From: Thioflexithrix psekupsensis | GTDB lineage: Bacteria; Pseudomonadota; Gammaproteobacteria; Beggiatoales; Beggiatoaceae | Assembly: GCF_002149925.1 (NCBI RefSeq) | Contig: NZ_MSLT01000006.1 | Location: 434,001 to 498,000 of the forward strand | Reading direction: 5' to 3' | Length of the DNA: 64,000 bases | Part shown: piece by piece, positions 1-8,379 of the stretch | Layout of the letters: each line of letters starts with the position of its first letter | Position numbering within the stretch: position 1 is the first letter of the stretch | Notes under the pieces: generated by a model | The model's input: the letters and a program-made list of their open reading frames with translations, nothing else | Databases searched by the model: none | What the model was told of the DNA's origin: nothing | Program-made: the position numbers and the translations under genes

Positions 1-981
1 AGGCTCAATACGTTGCCATGCGCCATACAATGCGGGACGAATCAGATCGTTCATGGCCGCATCAACAATCGCAAAATTTTTCGCTTCACCGTTTTTTAAA
101 AATTCCACCCGCGTCAACAAAATACCCGCATCCGCGGCGATTGCCCGACCGGGTTCTAACAGCAAAGTGTAAGGCAGATTTTGCCATTGTTCTAATAAAA
201 CATTCGCATAATCCACTATTTCTGGTGGTTCTTCTTCTCGGTAGCGCACGCCCAAACCGCCACCAAAATCAATATGATGCAATTGAATTTTTTGTTGTTC
301 GAGTTGCTTGACCAATTGCAAAATGCGTTGTAGTGCATCGGCAAAAGGAGCTAAGTCTAACAACTGAGAACCAATGTGACAATCCACGCCTGTTATTTCA
401 AGATGTGGCAATTGCTGTGCTTTCGCATACAAACTAGGGGCTTCAGTAATCGCAATACCAAATTTATTTTGTTTCAATCCCGTTGAGATATAAGGGTGAG
501 TGCGGGCATCGACATCAGGATTGACCCGCAAAGAAATGCGCGCTTTCAATCCCATTTCTCCAGCCACTTGATTAAGGCGCGTCAATTCTGCTTCTGATTC
601 CACGTTAAAACATAAAATATTAGCCTCTAAGGCTTGTTTCATTTCAGCGATACTTTTACCCACTCCAGAAAAAACAATTTTATTAGCGGGTGCGCCTGCG
701 GTTAATACGCGGGTTAATTCTCCACCAGAAACAATGTCAAATCCAGAACCTAATTGCGCTAAAATAGAAAGAACCGCTATATTGGAATTGGCCTTGACCG
801 CATAGCATATCAGATGAGGAATGGGTTGCAAGGCGCGATCAAATGCCCACCAATTGTCTTGTAATCGCTGTTTAGAATAAACAAAACAAGGCGTTCCCAC
901 TTGATCAGCAAGGTGTTCTAAATTAACGGCTTCGGCATGTAACATGCCGTTTTGATAGGAAAAAGGAGCATTAAGCGTCAT
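1..981 (-). CDS. lysA: Diaminopimelate decarboxylase, 3' end outside window
   Basis: PLP-dependent fold III decarboxylase that converts meso-diaminopimelate to L-lysine, the last step of lysine synthesis. I translated the reverse strand from the ATG at 981; 327 codons stay open to the window edge, against about 415 for the family. The PLP-lysine motif CYAVKANSN places the Schiff-base lysine at residue 63, followed by the typical GSGFDIVSGGEL segment. The last visible residues, DAAMNDLIRPALYGAW, are a signature close to the end of LysA. It lies 51 bp downstream of lptM on the same strand, the usual lptM-lysA order in gammaproteobacteria. The missing C-terminus is due only to the window boundary. 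Confidence 0.95.
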   Translation of the reverse strand, partial: MTLNAPFSYQNGMLHAEAVNLEHLADQVGTPCFVYSKQRLQDNWWAFDRALQPIPHLICYAVKANSNIAVLSILAQLGSGFDIVSGGELTRVLTAGAPANKIVFSGVGKSIAEMKQALEANILCFNVESEAELTRLNQVAGEMGLKARISLRVNPDVDARTHPYISTGLKQNKFGIAITEAPSLYAKAQQLPHLEITGVDCHIGSQLLDLAPFADALQRILQLVKQLEQQKIQLHHIDFGGGLGVRYREEEPPEIVDYANVLLEQWQNLPYTLLLEPGRAIAADAGILLTRVEFLKNGEAKNFAIVDAAMNDLIRPALYGAWQRIEP

Positions 982-1032
982 GAATAAGACCTATTTCGTT
1001 GGTTTTTTTAGCGGAAAGCCATGTTTTTTGGA

Positions 1033-1176
1033 TTAAGGCGATTTTTTAGGCGCGGCGGGGTCATCTACCGAAGTAGAAGCCACCGGCGGTGCGACATCAG
1101 CGGGGCGTTGTAAAGCCCCTTTTTGCCCACATCCTAATAATAACAAGGAGAATAAGCTGAGTATTAAAATTTTCAT
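1033..1176 (-). CDS. lptM: Small lipoprotein LptM (YifL family)
   Basis: A 47-residue lipoprotein. The translation starts MKILILSLFSLLLLGCGQKG, so there is a short hydrophobic signal and a lipobox LLGC with Cys16, then GQKGAL, the family hallmark next to the lipid-anchored cysteine. The tail is rich in Ala, Pro and Ser. In E. coli this protein helps the LptD-LptE lipopolysaccharide translocon mature in the outer membrane. Its position just upstream of lysA matches the conserved gene order. The call rests on the GCGQKG motif, size and context. Confidence 0.85.
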   Translation of the reverse strand: MKILILSLFSLLLLGCGQKGALQRPADVAPPVASTSVDDPAAPKKSP

Positions 1177-1338
1177 TGTTTACAAAAAATGACAAAAAAG
1201 ATCACTTAATCTGAACCCACTATTTAGGGTAAAATAAGCCCAAATAGGGCATCAATCGGTTGGAATAGGCGATACGCTGCTAAAATTCACCGTTTGGTCT
1301 CGCTGGGCGATCATTCATCAACTTCTAGGAAATATAGG

Positions 1339-2925
1339 ATGCGTTTATTACGTGATTTACCGATTAAGAATAAATTACGCATTATTAATTTGTTTTCAAG
1401 CGCATTGATTTTGTCACTGGTTGCGACGGCTTTCATTGTGTATGATCGGGAGACTTCTCGTCGAAAAATGGAGCAAGATTTGTACATTTTAGCACGGGTT
1501 GTGGGGATGAACAGCAACGCAGGTTTGGTTTTTGACGATTCCAATATGATTCAAGAAAATATTACTACGTTAAGAGCCGATTCCAGTATTATGCTCGGTC
1601 GCGTGTTTAAACAAAATGGAGAATCTGTTGCCAGTTATTACCGACAAGACCTAAGCGATTTAGCACAACAACAAGCCCATTTATCCAAATTAAGCTATTT
1701 CTTTTTCCACAGTGCGCGGTCGTCTGAATTTCCCACCGTAGATTATCACCCTGAGGGAGAATATGTTTTTTTTCACGATGATTATGTGAATGTTTATTTG
1801 CCCATTATTTTAAGTGATAAGTTTCGGGGAACTATTTTTATTCGTTCGGATTTGGAGGCGTTAAAATCCCGTTTACAATGGGCATTAATTATCGTTGCTG
1901 TGGTACTCACCATTGCGCTGTTTATTTCTAGTTTATTAACCAGTTTTTTTCAACGTTCGATTACTTTACCATTATCCAGTTTATTGCAAACGATGAATAA
2001 AGTTTCTCATGAAAAAATTTATTCGTTACGGGAAGAAAAGGAAAGTAATGACGAAATTGGTATGTTGGTTGATGGTTTTAATCAAATGCTCATGACCATC
2101 GAATTGCGTGAGCAAGAATTGGCCTTAGCCAATACCGAAATTATGGAGTTAAATGAACGCTTAAAAGCTGAAAATTTACGCATGGGCGCGGAATTAGAAG
2201 TGACTCGTCGTTTACAAACCATGATTTTACCGCGAGATCAGGAATTGGCGCATATTGCTGATTTAGAAATTGCTGGCATCATGGAGCCAGCCGACGAGGT
2301 GGGCGGCGATTATTATGATGTATTGCATCATGAAGGTCAGACTAAAATTGGTATTGGCGATGTGACGGGACACGGTTTAGAAAGTGGCGTGTTAATGCTC
2401 ATGGTGCAAATGGCTGTGCGCACTTTATTAATTAATGGCGTTAAAAATAATCGTCAATTCTTAACGGTATTAAATCGCGCTGTCTATGAAAATGTAAAGC
2501 GCATGGGAACGGATAAAAATTTAACTTTATTGCTATTAGATTATGAAAAAGGCCATTTGCGTTTCACCGGGCAACATGAAGAATTGTTGGTGGTAAATCG
2601 CAACGGACATGTGGAACGAATTGATACTTTAGATTTGGGTTTTATGGTGGGTGTGGAAGCGAATATTGATCATTTGGTGCATGAACAGGAAATATTTTTA
2701 CAACCCGGTGAAGGTGTGGTGTTGTACACTGATGGCATCACAGAAGCTCGTAATCCAAACAAGGAAATGTATGGTGTAGAGCGACTGTGTACCGTTATCA
2801 GTAAACATTGGCATTTGGGCAGCATTGGACTGCGAGAAGCCATTTTAGCGGATTTGCATCATCACATTGATTACCAGAAAATTGCTGATGATATTACTTT
2901 GGTGGTGTTAAAACGGCGTTGTTAA
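1339..2925 (+). CDS. Membrane sensor PP2C-type serine phosphatase (CHASE8-like, HAMP, SpoIIE/RsbU)
   Basis: A 528-residue inner-membrane signalling phosphatase. I start at the ATG at 1339, which has an AGGA box 8 bp upstream, and not at a TTG 45 bp earlier. From the N-terminus: one TM helix near residues 15-35, a periplasmic region resembling CHASE8 (GLVFDD), a second TM near 180-200, a HAMP/coiled coil, then a SpoIIE-type PP2C domain over the last 220 residues. Metal-binding motifs are visible: VGGDYYDV, GDVTGHGLESG, YTDGITEARN and ADDITLVV. Such proteins usually dephosphorylate anti-sigma-factor antagonists (RsbV/STAS proteins), but no STAS or anti-sigma gene is adjacent, so the partner is unknown. 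It is transcribed divergently from lptM. Confidence 0.9.
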   Translation: MRLLRDLPIKNKLRIINLFSSALILSLVATAFIVYDRETSRRKMEQDLYILARVVGMNSNAGLVFDDSNMIQENITTLRADSSIMLGRVFKQNGESVASYYRQDLSDLAQQQAHLSKLSYFFFHSARSSEFPTVDYHPEGEYVFFHDDYVNVYLPIILSDKFRGTIFIRSDLEALKSRLQWALIIVAVVLTIALFISSLLTSFFQRSITLPLSSLLQTMNKVSHEKIYSLREEKESNDEIGMLVDGFNQMLMTIELREQELALANTEIMELNERLKAENLRMGAELEVTRRLQTMILPRDQELAHIADLEIAGIMEPADEVGGDYYDVLHHEGQTKIGIGDVTGHGLESGVLMLMVQMAVRTLLINGVKNNRQFLTVLNRAVYENVKRMGTDKNLTLLLLDYEKGHLRFTGQHEELLVVNRNGHVERIDTLDLGFMVGVEANIDHLVHEQEIFLQPGEGVVLYTDGITEARNPNKEMYGVERLCTVISKHWHLGSIGLREAILADLHHHIDYQKIADDITLVVLKRRC

Positions 2926-2941
2926 TACGTCGGAATAAGCG

Positions 2942-3691
2942 TTAATTGATTCGTCCTGTATTAATGACTTGTTGTTTGCCGCCCACGTCAATTAAGCCTT
3001 TTTCTGTTTGGCGTTGGGGGGGTTGGGCTGAGATGGTGCCGCGGAATTCGGTCTTTTGATTAGACCAAACAAACACTTGTCCCGCACGGCCTTGCTGTAG
3101 TGCATCGACAATAATCTTCACTTTTGGTGCGATAAAGGTGGTATCCGCCGTGGGAATATTACCTCGTCCCTGATAATCCCCCCCAATTCGTACTAAACCA
3201 CCACCTTGTTGTCCGCTGGCGTTTAGTGTGGTGTTACCGAGTAAATACACGCTATCACCCAAAATCTGAATTGTTCCTCCGCGTGTACCCGAAGCATACA
3301 AATGGCTCATGATACGAGTGACGCGCCGCCCATGTAACAATTGATTGGGACTGGATAAGGACGCATTCACATTTAATGTATTGTTTGCTAATAATTGAAT
3401 CGACGCTTGACTGTTAATCGAGGCGTTAATATTAATCGTATCTGCCCTTAAAGAAAAGCCACTGGATTTTAACAGTAAACTACTTTCCAATGTCACCGTA
3501 TAAGCCGATAAATCTAAATCCACCGAACGATCTAAAGAAATGTGCTGAATGGTTTTATCTTGTTTATCTTTGACCAGTAAGAAACCCTCTTGTTCAAACA
3601 CGGTCAAATGCGAATTGGCAAAAACAGGCTATACCAATAATAAAGATACCCCATAACCCAATAATGACCGTCTTAAAAAAGCACTATTCAT
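2942..3691 (-). pseudogene. Remnant of filamentous-haemagglutinin-like exoprotein with amber codon in the signal peptide
   Basis: From the ATG at 3691 the reading frame gives a basic-hydrophobic signal peptide, MNSAFLRRSLLGYGVSLLLV. It is then cut by an in-frame TAG (3629-3631) and continues in the same frame with PVFANS, a signal-peptidase site, and 220 more residues. Downstream, Gly- and Asn-rich beta-helix-like sequence (GGTIQILGDSVYLLGNTTLN, GGLVRIGGDYQG, FIAPKVKIIV) is typical of two-partner-secretion exoproteins of the FHA family. Those proteins normally exceed 800 residues and carry an N-terminal TPS domain, which is absent here. No TpsB transporter gene is near. The combination of stop, short length and missing domains indicates decay; translation from an internal TTG at 3607 would lack a signal. 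Confidence 0.7.
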
Positions 3692-3773
3692 CAATGAAAC
3701 TGTCAATATGAAACACATAATTAATTCCCTAGTTGTTTTCTGGCATTTTACTGAGAAATGGATTGTCGAAAAA

Positions 3774-3787
3774 TGGACAACTGTCCA
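3774..3787. promoter_or_regulatory. Palindrome upstream of the TIR-STAND gene, possible operator
   Basis: TGGACA-AC-TGTCCA is a perfect inverted repeat with a 2-nt spacer in the intergenic region, about 140 bp before the TIR-STAND gene. The region 3692-3928 is AT-rich and otherwise featureless. The palindrome could be a dimeric-regulator site; it does not match the CTGT-N8-ACAG LexA consensus. Function is inferred from symmetry alone. Confidence 0.3.
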
Positions 3788-3928
3788 AATGTCAAATAAG
3801 CCGCTGTTTTACTCGAAATTTAGGCCATATTCTAAAAAACAGATGTCTATTTTTAATTTTTATTTTAAAATGAGGACGATTGATTAAATGTCATCGGTTT
3901 GGTTCTTCTCTAAAATCAACAGGGTTAA

Positions 3929-6877
3929 ATGGATATTACATATATGATCACTAAATTAAATGTATTAATTTGCTATGCACAGCAAGATCACGCATTCGCC
4001 GAGACGTTAATGAATCATTTAGTGAGTTTGGAGCAGCAAAATTTATTAACATTTTTAGATGACAGTAAATTGGAAACGTTACCTGAGCCGTTATCTTATT
4101 TGCGTCAGGAATTAACGCGATGTCATACTGTTTTATTATTAGTGAGTCGTTATTTTTTAGAATCACCGTGGTTAAATCAGCCACAATTCGCACCGTTATG
4201 GCGTGAGGCACAACAGCAGCAATGTCGCGTTGTTCCTGTCATTTTAAGCGCGTGTAATTGGAGTGCTTTAGACTTCTGCAAAGATCAGGCCTTGCCTAAA
4301 GGATTTGTTCCTTTAGAACGGGCTTTATATCCAAGCCGAGCGTGGGCAGTGATTGCGCGTAAAATTGAGGAATGGTGTCATTTGGCCAATAGCGATTTAC
4401 CGTTGGAAAGTGAGCGTTTACAGATGCGTTTATCCGCGTTGCCCGTGTCGCAAACGCCGCTGGTCGGACGACAACATTATCTCAGTGCCTTAGATAAAGC
4501 CTTCAACGGCGCAGACACGGACATCGTCGGGATTTATGCGGGCGGCGGCGTGGGAAAAACCGCATTGATCAACGCATGGTTAAAACGCATGGCACCTTAT
4601 TACGGTGGCGCACAGCGTGTTTTTGGCTGGTCGTTTTATAATCAAGAGGGGGGGTATCGACAAAGTTCTTCACTCATTTTTTTTGAACAAGCCCTGCCAT
4701 TTTTCGGCCATCAAGGCCCTTTGCCTAAAACAGAAGAAAGCCGCGCTCGACGTTTAATTGAACTGATGCAAGATCGCCCTAGTTTGCTCATTCTCGACGG
4801 CTTAGAACCTTTACAACGTCGTCCTTATTCACGTTATGGTGAATTATTAGATATGGGCATTAAAACTTTATTACAAGAAATTCAAAAAAAACGTTTAGGT
4901 AAACAACGTTTATTAATTTTATCTTCTCGCCAAAGTCTGCCTGAATTAAACAGCAGTAAGAATTATCGAAAAATTGAATTAGAAAATTTAAGTACAGGTG
5001 AAAGTGCCAGTTTATTAAAAATTTTAGGCGTAAAAGGCAGTCCATGGCAATTAATCCCTATTGCGCGGGCTTATAGTGGCCATGCTTTGGCGTTATTATT
5101 ATTCGGTAATTTGTGCGTAGATGCTTATGCGGGAGAAGCGAATCATCATTTAGAATTGCCTGTTTTTTCAGCCCAAGAAGATGATGGCGCGTATGCTTTG
5201 CAAATTATTCGTTTTTACGATCAACAGCACTGGTTAGAACAGGCTCCAGAGCGTTTATTTTTACAACTGTTAAGTTTGTTAGACCGTCCTATGACCGGGA
5301 TGGAGAGAAATGTGTTATTAGCCGAGGCGGAATTGGCTTGGCCGTTACGTGGTTTAACGGAATTAGATTGGTATCAAGTGCATCATCATTTGGGAAAATT
5401 GGGTTTATTTTCTGAGCGTCGTTCAGGGGCGCAGGTGCATTATGATACGCATCCGTTAATTCGCCACTATTTTAGCCAGCAATTGCGCGCAAATCAATCG
5501 ACATTATGGCAACAAGCGCATTTTGTTTTATTTGAATATTTCCAACGTTTACCGCGAGATGTACACCCTGATTCATTGTTGGCTTTAGAGCCTTTATATC
5601 GTGCGGTTCATCATGCTTGTTTAGCAGGAGAGTTTCGTCAAGGGCTTAATTTATATCGAGATCGGATTTTACGCGGTGATGATTATTACAGCACGCGCCA
5701 ATTGGGTAGTTATTCTTTAGATTTATCGTTAATTGCGGATTTTTTTGAAGACAATTGGCAGCATCCAACGCAAAGTGATTTAAGTGTTGAAGATCAAAGT
5801 TGGTTATTGGCACAAGCGAGTTTTTATTTATTATCTTTAGGTCGATTGCAAGAAGCGTTATTACCACAAAAGATGGCTTTGCATATTCGAGAAGAAATGC
5901 AGGATTGGAAAAATGCCACTAATCTAATTCTTAACCATGTTGATTTGTTGTCAACTTTGGGACAATTAGAAGAAGCATTAAAGCAAATTCAACAGGGTTT
6001 AATTTGGGCAGAACGCAGTGATAATTTATTTATTCAAATGCAAGGCTATGCTAAATATGGTCGCGTGTTATTTTTACTCGGTCGTTTAGAGGAAAGTCGT
6101 CAAGCCTTTATGACGGCCGAAACAATACAGGCTAAAGATCAGCCTGAACACCCCCAATTATATTCGCTCAGTGGCACTGATTATGCGGCGTTATTGTTAG
6201 AATTAGCAAAAGATGAATCGCAGCGTTTAATGTTATTAAAACGAGTGGATAATGCGCTGGATTTATCTCAAGCAGAATTAGGTTTAATGAGCGTGGCATT
6301 TGATCATTTAATGCGCGGGCGTATTTATGCGCAATTGCAACGTTGGCAAGACAGTCAACGCGAATTAGATACCGCAGTGGCTGGAATGCGTAAAGCGAAT
6401 TTGGTTATTTTTATTCCTGAATGTTTATTAACTCGTGCGGAATTGTGCCGACAACAAGGTAATTTAGATCAGGCTCGTCAAGATTTAGAAGAGGCGCAAT
6501 TGTTAATTCAACGTTGTGGAATGCAGCGTTATGAAGCGGAGGCTTGTTTAATTGAAGGGCATTTGTTATTAGATGAGCGATGTGAGCAAATTAATCGCAT
6601 TAATTCTCACACAGTGCCGCGTTTGCAGGTGAGTTATGGTGATTACAGTTTCTTTCGGGCTGAACAGGTGTATATGCAGGCGGCGCGTTTAATTCGGGAA
6701 TTGCCTTATCCATTAAAGCAAGCTGAATTGTCTTTATTAGCGGCGCGTTTAGCCTATTATACGCAATATCCTGAAGATGCTTATGCGCATTTAGATTTGG
6801 CTAAAACGCATATTTTTAAGCATCAACAATGGCGATTATTAACCCGCTGGGAACAGATACACGAAGAAGTGGCATAA
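3929..6877 (+). CDS. TIR-domain STAND NTPase with C-terminal TPR repeats
   Basis: A 982-residue cytoplasmic signalling protein. Residues 10-145 form a TIR-like domain: LNVLICYAQQD strand, DDSKLE loop, HTVLLLVSRYFLESPWL. Residues 178-480 form an NB-ARC/STAND ATPase with Walker A GGGVGKT (205-211) and Walker B SLLILDGLEPL (near 290), followed by winged-helix sequence. Residues from about 640 to the end are TPR-like helices such as LLSLGRLQEALLPQKMALHI. Bacterial TIR-STAND-TPR proteins are known or suspected antiphage sensors in which the repeats perceive a trigger and TIR consumes NAD+. In this TIR the conserved Glu after the S-x-W motif appears replaced (SPWLNQPQF), so NADase activity is uncertain. 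The ATG at 3929 has an AGGG box; a second ATG lies 15 bp downstream. It is convergent with the receiver/HEPN gene. Confidence 0.85.
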   Translation: MDITYMITKLNVLICYAQQDHAFAETLMNHLVSLEQQNLLTFLDDSKLETLPEPLSYLRQELTRCHTVLLLVSRYFLESPWLNQPQFAPLWREAQQQQCRVVPVILSACNWSALDFCKDQALPKGFVPLERALYPSRAWAVIARKIEEWCHLANSDLPLESERLQMRLSALPVSQTPLVGRQHYLSALDKAFNGADTDIVGIYAGGGVGKTALINAWLKRMAPYYGGAQRVFGWSFYNQEGGYRQSSSLIFFEQALPFFGHQGPLPKTEESRARRLIELMQDRPSLLILDGLEPLQRRPYSRYGELLDMGIKTLLQEIQKKRLGKQRLLILSSRQSLPELNSSKNYRKIELENLSTGESASLLKILGVKGSPWQLIPIARAYSGHALALLLFGNLCVDAYAGEANHHLELPVFSAQEDDGAYALQIIRFYDQQHWLEQAPERLFLQLLSLLDRPMTGMERNVLLAEAELAWPLRGLTELDWYQVHHHLGKLGLFSERRSGAQVHYDTHPLIRHYFSQQLRANQSTLWQQAHFVLFEYFQRLPRDVHPDSLLALEPLYRAVHHACLAGEFRQGLNLYRDRILRGDDYYSTRQLGSYSLDLSLIADFFEDNWQHPTQSDLSVEDQSWLLAQASFYLLSLGRLQEALLPQKMALHIREEMQDWKNATNLILNHVDLLSTLGQLEEALKQIQQGLIWAERSDNLFIQMQGYAKYGRVLFLLGRLEESRQAFMTAETIQAKDQPEHPQLYSLSGTDYAALLLELAKDESQRLMLLKRVDNALDLSQAELGLMSVAFDHLMRGRIYAQLQRWQDSQRELDTAVAGMRKANLVIFIPECLLTRAELCRQQGNLDQARQDLEEAQLLIQRCGMQRYEAEACLIEGHLLLDERCEQINRINSHTVPRLQVSYGDYSFFRAEQVYMQAARLIRELPYPLKQAELSLLAARLAYYTQYPEDAYAHLDLAKTHIFKHQQWRLLTRWEQIHEEVA

Positions 6878-6906
6878 GAGGTTTGAATAGGGTTTACATT
6901 GTCCCT

Positions 6907-8379
6907 CTAATTCGTATAATTCGTAATTGTCCATAAAGCACGGGAAAAATGCCAGAGAAATTCATCAGGCTGATTTTTTCCGTAATTTTCAGCGGTGACA
7001 TTAAAGCGATATTCATATTTACATTCTAAAAATACGCTATTATTATCTTTTTTAAAATCACAAGAATTATCTGAAATCAGAGATACAGGCGAGAATCCAT
7101 GCCAAAATATATCGATTAATCCTTGCAAGTACTTAAACTCACTAATATCACCTAATCTTTGCAAGTACTTAAACTCATTGTAGTGCATATTTTTAATAGT
7201 AGCAATAAAATAGTTTCCTTTAGGGTCTTTAAATCCATCTATCTTTATTCTCTTCAAAATATTGCTATATCTTTCCTGTGTGCTAATATAGCTGTCAATT
7301 AAATGCTGTTTCAATAAACCTATATCTAACTCATCAGGTTTATCTTCATAAATTTCCAAAAGCAATTGTTCATAATCCTGCAATTCATCTGGAAAGCAAA
7401 ACATAGCCCGCATAGCCACCATAAATAAAAATGCCATTTGAGCTTCTGTTAATTCATCAAATTCGCGGCTATGGGTACTCCAATTGCGGGCGCATTTCAT
7501 GATTTCTCCTAAAGTAAATAAAAATTTATCATTTTTATCTTCAAGATGATCTGAATTGGCTTTATCTTCCCATTCATGAACCAATGTCCGATTAAACAAT
7601 TTAAATTTTTTCCCGCTCCATTCCCGCACAGGTAACAGCGTTTTTAAAGTGTTCAAATAATCTTGCATTTCGGGCAGAATTTCTTCTGTTTTAGCGTTTT
7701 TAATAAATTTTTTGAATCGAATATTCTCTGGGTTTGCTTCAATCAATTCCTCCGCCTTTTCACAAGCCAGAAAAACACCTTTACGCAAAATATCATAGTT
7801 TGTTTTTGGATTGGCGCGTTTTTCAATCCAAGCATGGATGTTGACTCTATCTTCTGGAGCTTTGGTATAAATGCTGTCATCACTTAAAGGAATTTTAGCT
7901 TCTTTAATTGCATCCTTAATACTTTTAAACTCACGCACATGATTAGAACAAAATAAAATCCGATCTTTAGGAAATCTCAAATTCATTACTAATTCTAAGT
8001 AAAGTTGATAACCTGCTTTTTGTTGCAACTCATCTTTATTCTCATAAAAGGATAAAATACGCGCATGATCTTCTAATAACCCAAATTCTCCAAGCTCTAA
8101 ATCAATATCAAGAATAATATAATCTATTCGTGCTAATTCGTCTGGATTGCGAATAAACTTAATGGCTTTGGTAAAATCTAATACGAGAGAAATATTGCCT
8201 TTAGTGTGTTCAGCCAGTTCGTCTACTGCGTCATATTTATCATCTATATCTAGCGTATTTAACTCTTCTCCAATCACACCACCAAACACAGCCTTTATCA
8301 CCGCCTTAACATTCATAGTCGCATTGGGGTCTCCACGACCAAAATCTTCAACCCACAAAAAACGGTTATAAATCACCAT
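6907..8379 (-). CDS. Receiver-like domain protein with RNxxxH (HEPN-type) motif; putative effector of the adjacent Sel1-kinase
   Basis: A 490-residue protein that I do not recognise as a named family. The N-terminal third has the landmarks of a response-regulator receiver: acidic pair E11-D12 (FLWVEDF), phospho-acceptor-like D91 (DYIILDIDL), S145 (ILFCSNH) and K173 (IYTKAP), with an insertion between strands 3 and 4. The middle is all-helical and contains R298-N-W-S-T-H303 within LGEIMKCARNWSTHSREF. That fits the Rx4-6H, often RNxxxH, catalytic motif of HEPN ribonucleases. The C-terminal third is unassigned and holds a 12-residue duplication (EFKYLQ-L-DI). The start overlaps the end of the kinase gene by 14 nt, so the two are translationally coupled. 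Inference: a phosphorylation-controlled toxic effector in a two-component defence-like system. Confidence 0.65.
   Translation of the reverse strand: MVIYNRFLWVEDFGRGDPNATMNVKAVIKAVFGGVIGEELNTLDIDDKYDAVDELAEHTKGNISLVLDFTKAIKFIRNPDELARIDYIILDIDLELGEFGLLEDHARILSFYENKDELQQKAGYQLYLELVMNLRFPKDRILFCSNHVREFKSIKDAIKEAKIPLSDDSIYTKAPEDRVNIHAWIEKRANPKTNYDILRKGVFLACEKAEELIEANPENIRFKKFIKNAKTEEILPEMQDYLNTLKTLLPVREWSGKKFKLFNRTLVHEWEDKANSDHLEDKNDKFLFTLGEIMKCARNWSTHSREFDELTEAQMAFLFMVAMRAMFCFPDELQDYEQLLLEIYEDKPDELDIGLLKQHLIDSYISTQERYSNILKRIKIDGFKDPKGNYFIATIKNMHYNEFKYLQRLGDISEFKYLQGLIDIFWHGFSPVSLISDNSCDFKKDNNSVFLECKYEYRFNVTAENYGKNQPDEFLWHFSRALWTITNYTN
7123..7177 (-). repeat. Two copies of a 19-bp repeat with 36-bp period inside the receiver/HEPN gene
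   Basis: The same 19 bases (ttgcaagtacttaaactca) occur at 7123-7141 and 7159-7177. In the minus-strand protein this gives EFKYLQRLGDIS followed by EFKYLQGLIDIF, a 12-residue in-frame tandem duplication. It suggests recent slippage in the C-terminal part of the gene. Confidence 0.85.

Noticed and set aside
1294-1338. Upstream TTG start for the PP2C phosphatase
   Set aside because: The ATG at 1339 has a good AGGA box and begins right before the first membrane segment.
3774-3787. LexA box reading of the palindrome upstream of the TIR gene
   Set aside because: The arms TGGACA/TGTCCA with a 2-bp spacer do not fit CTGT-N8-ACAG; kept only as an unspecified operator candidate.
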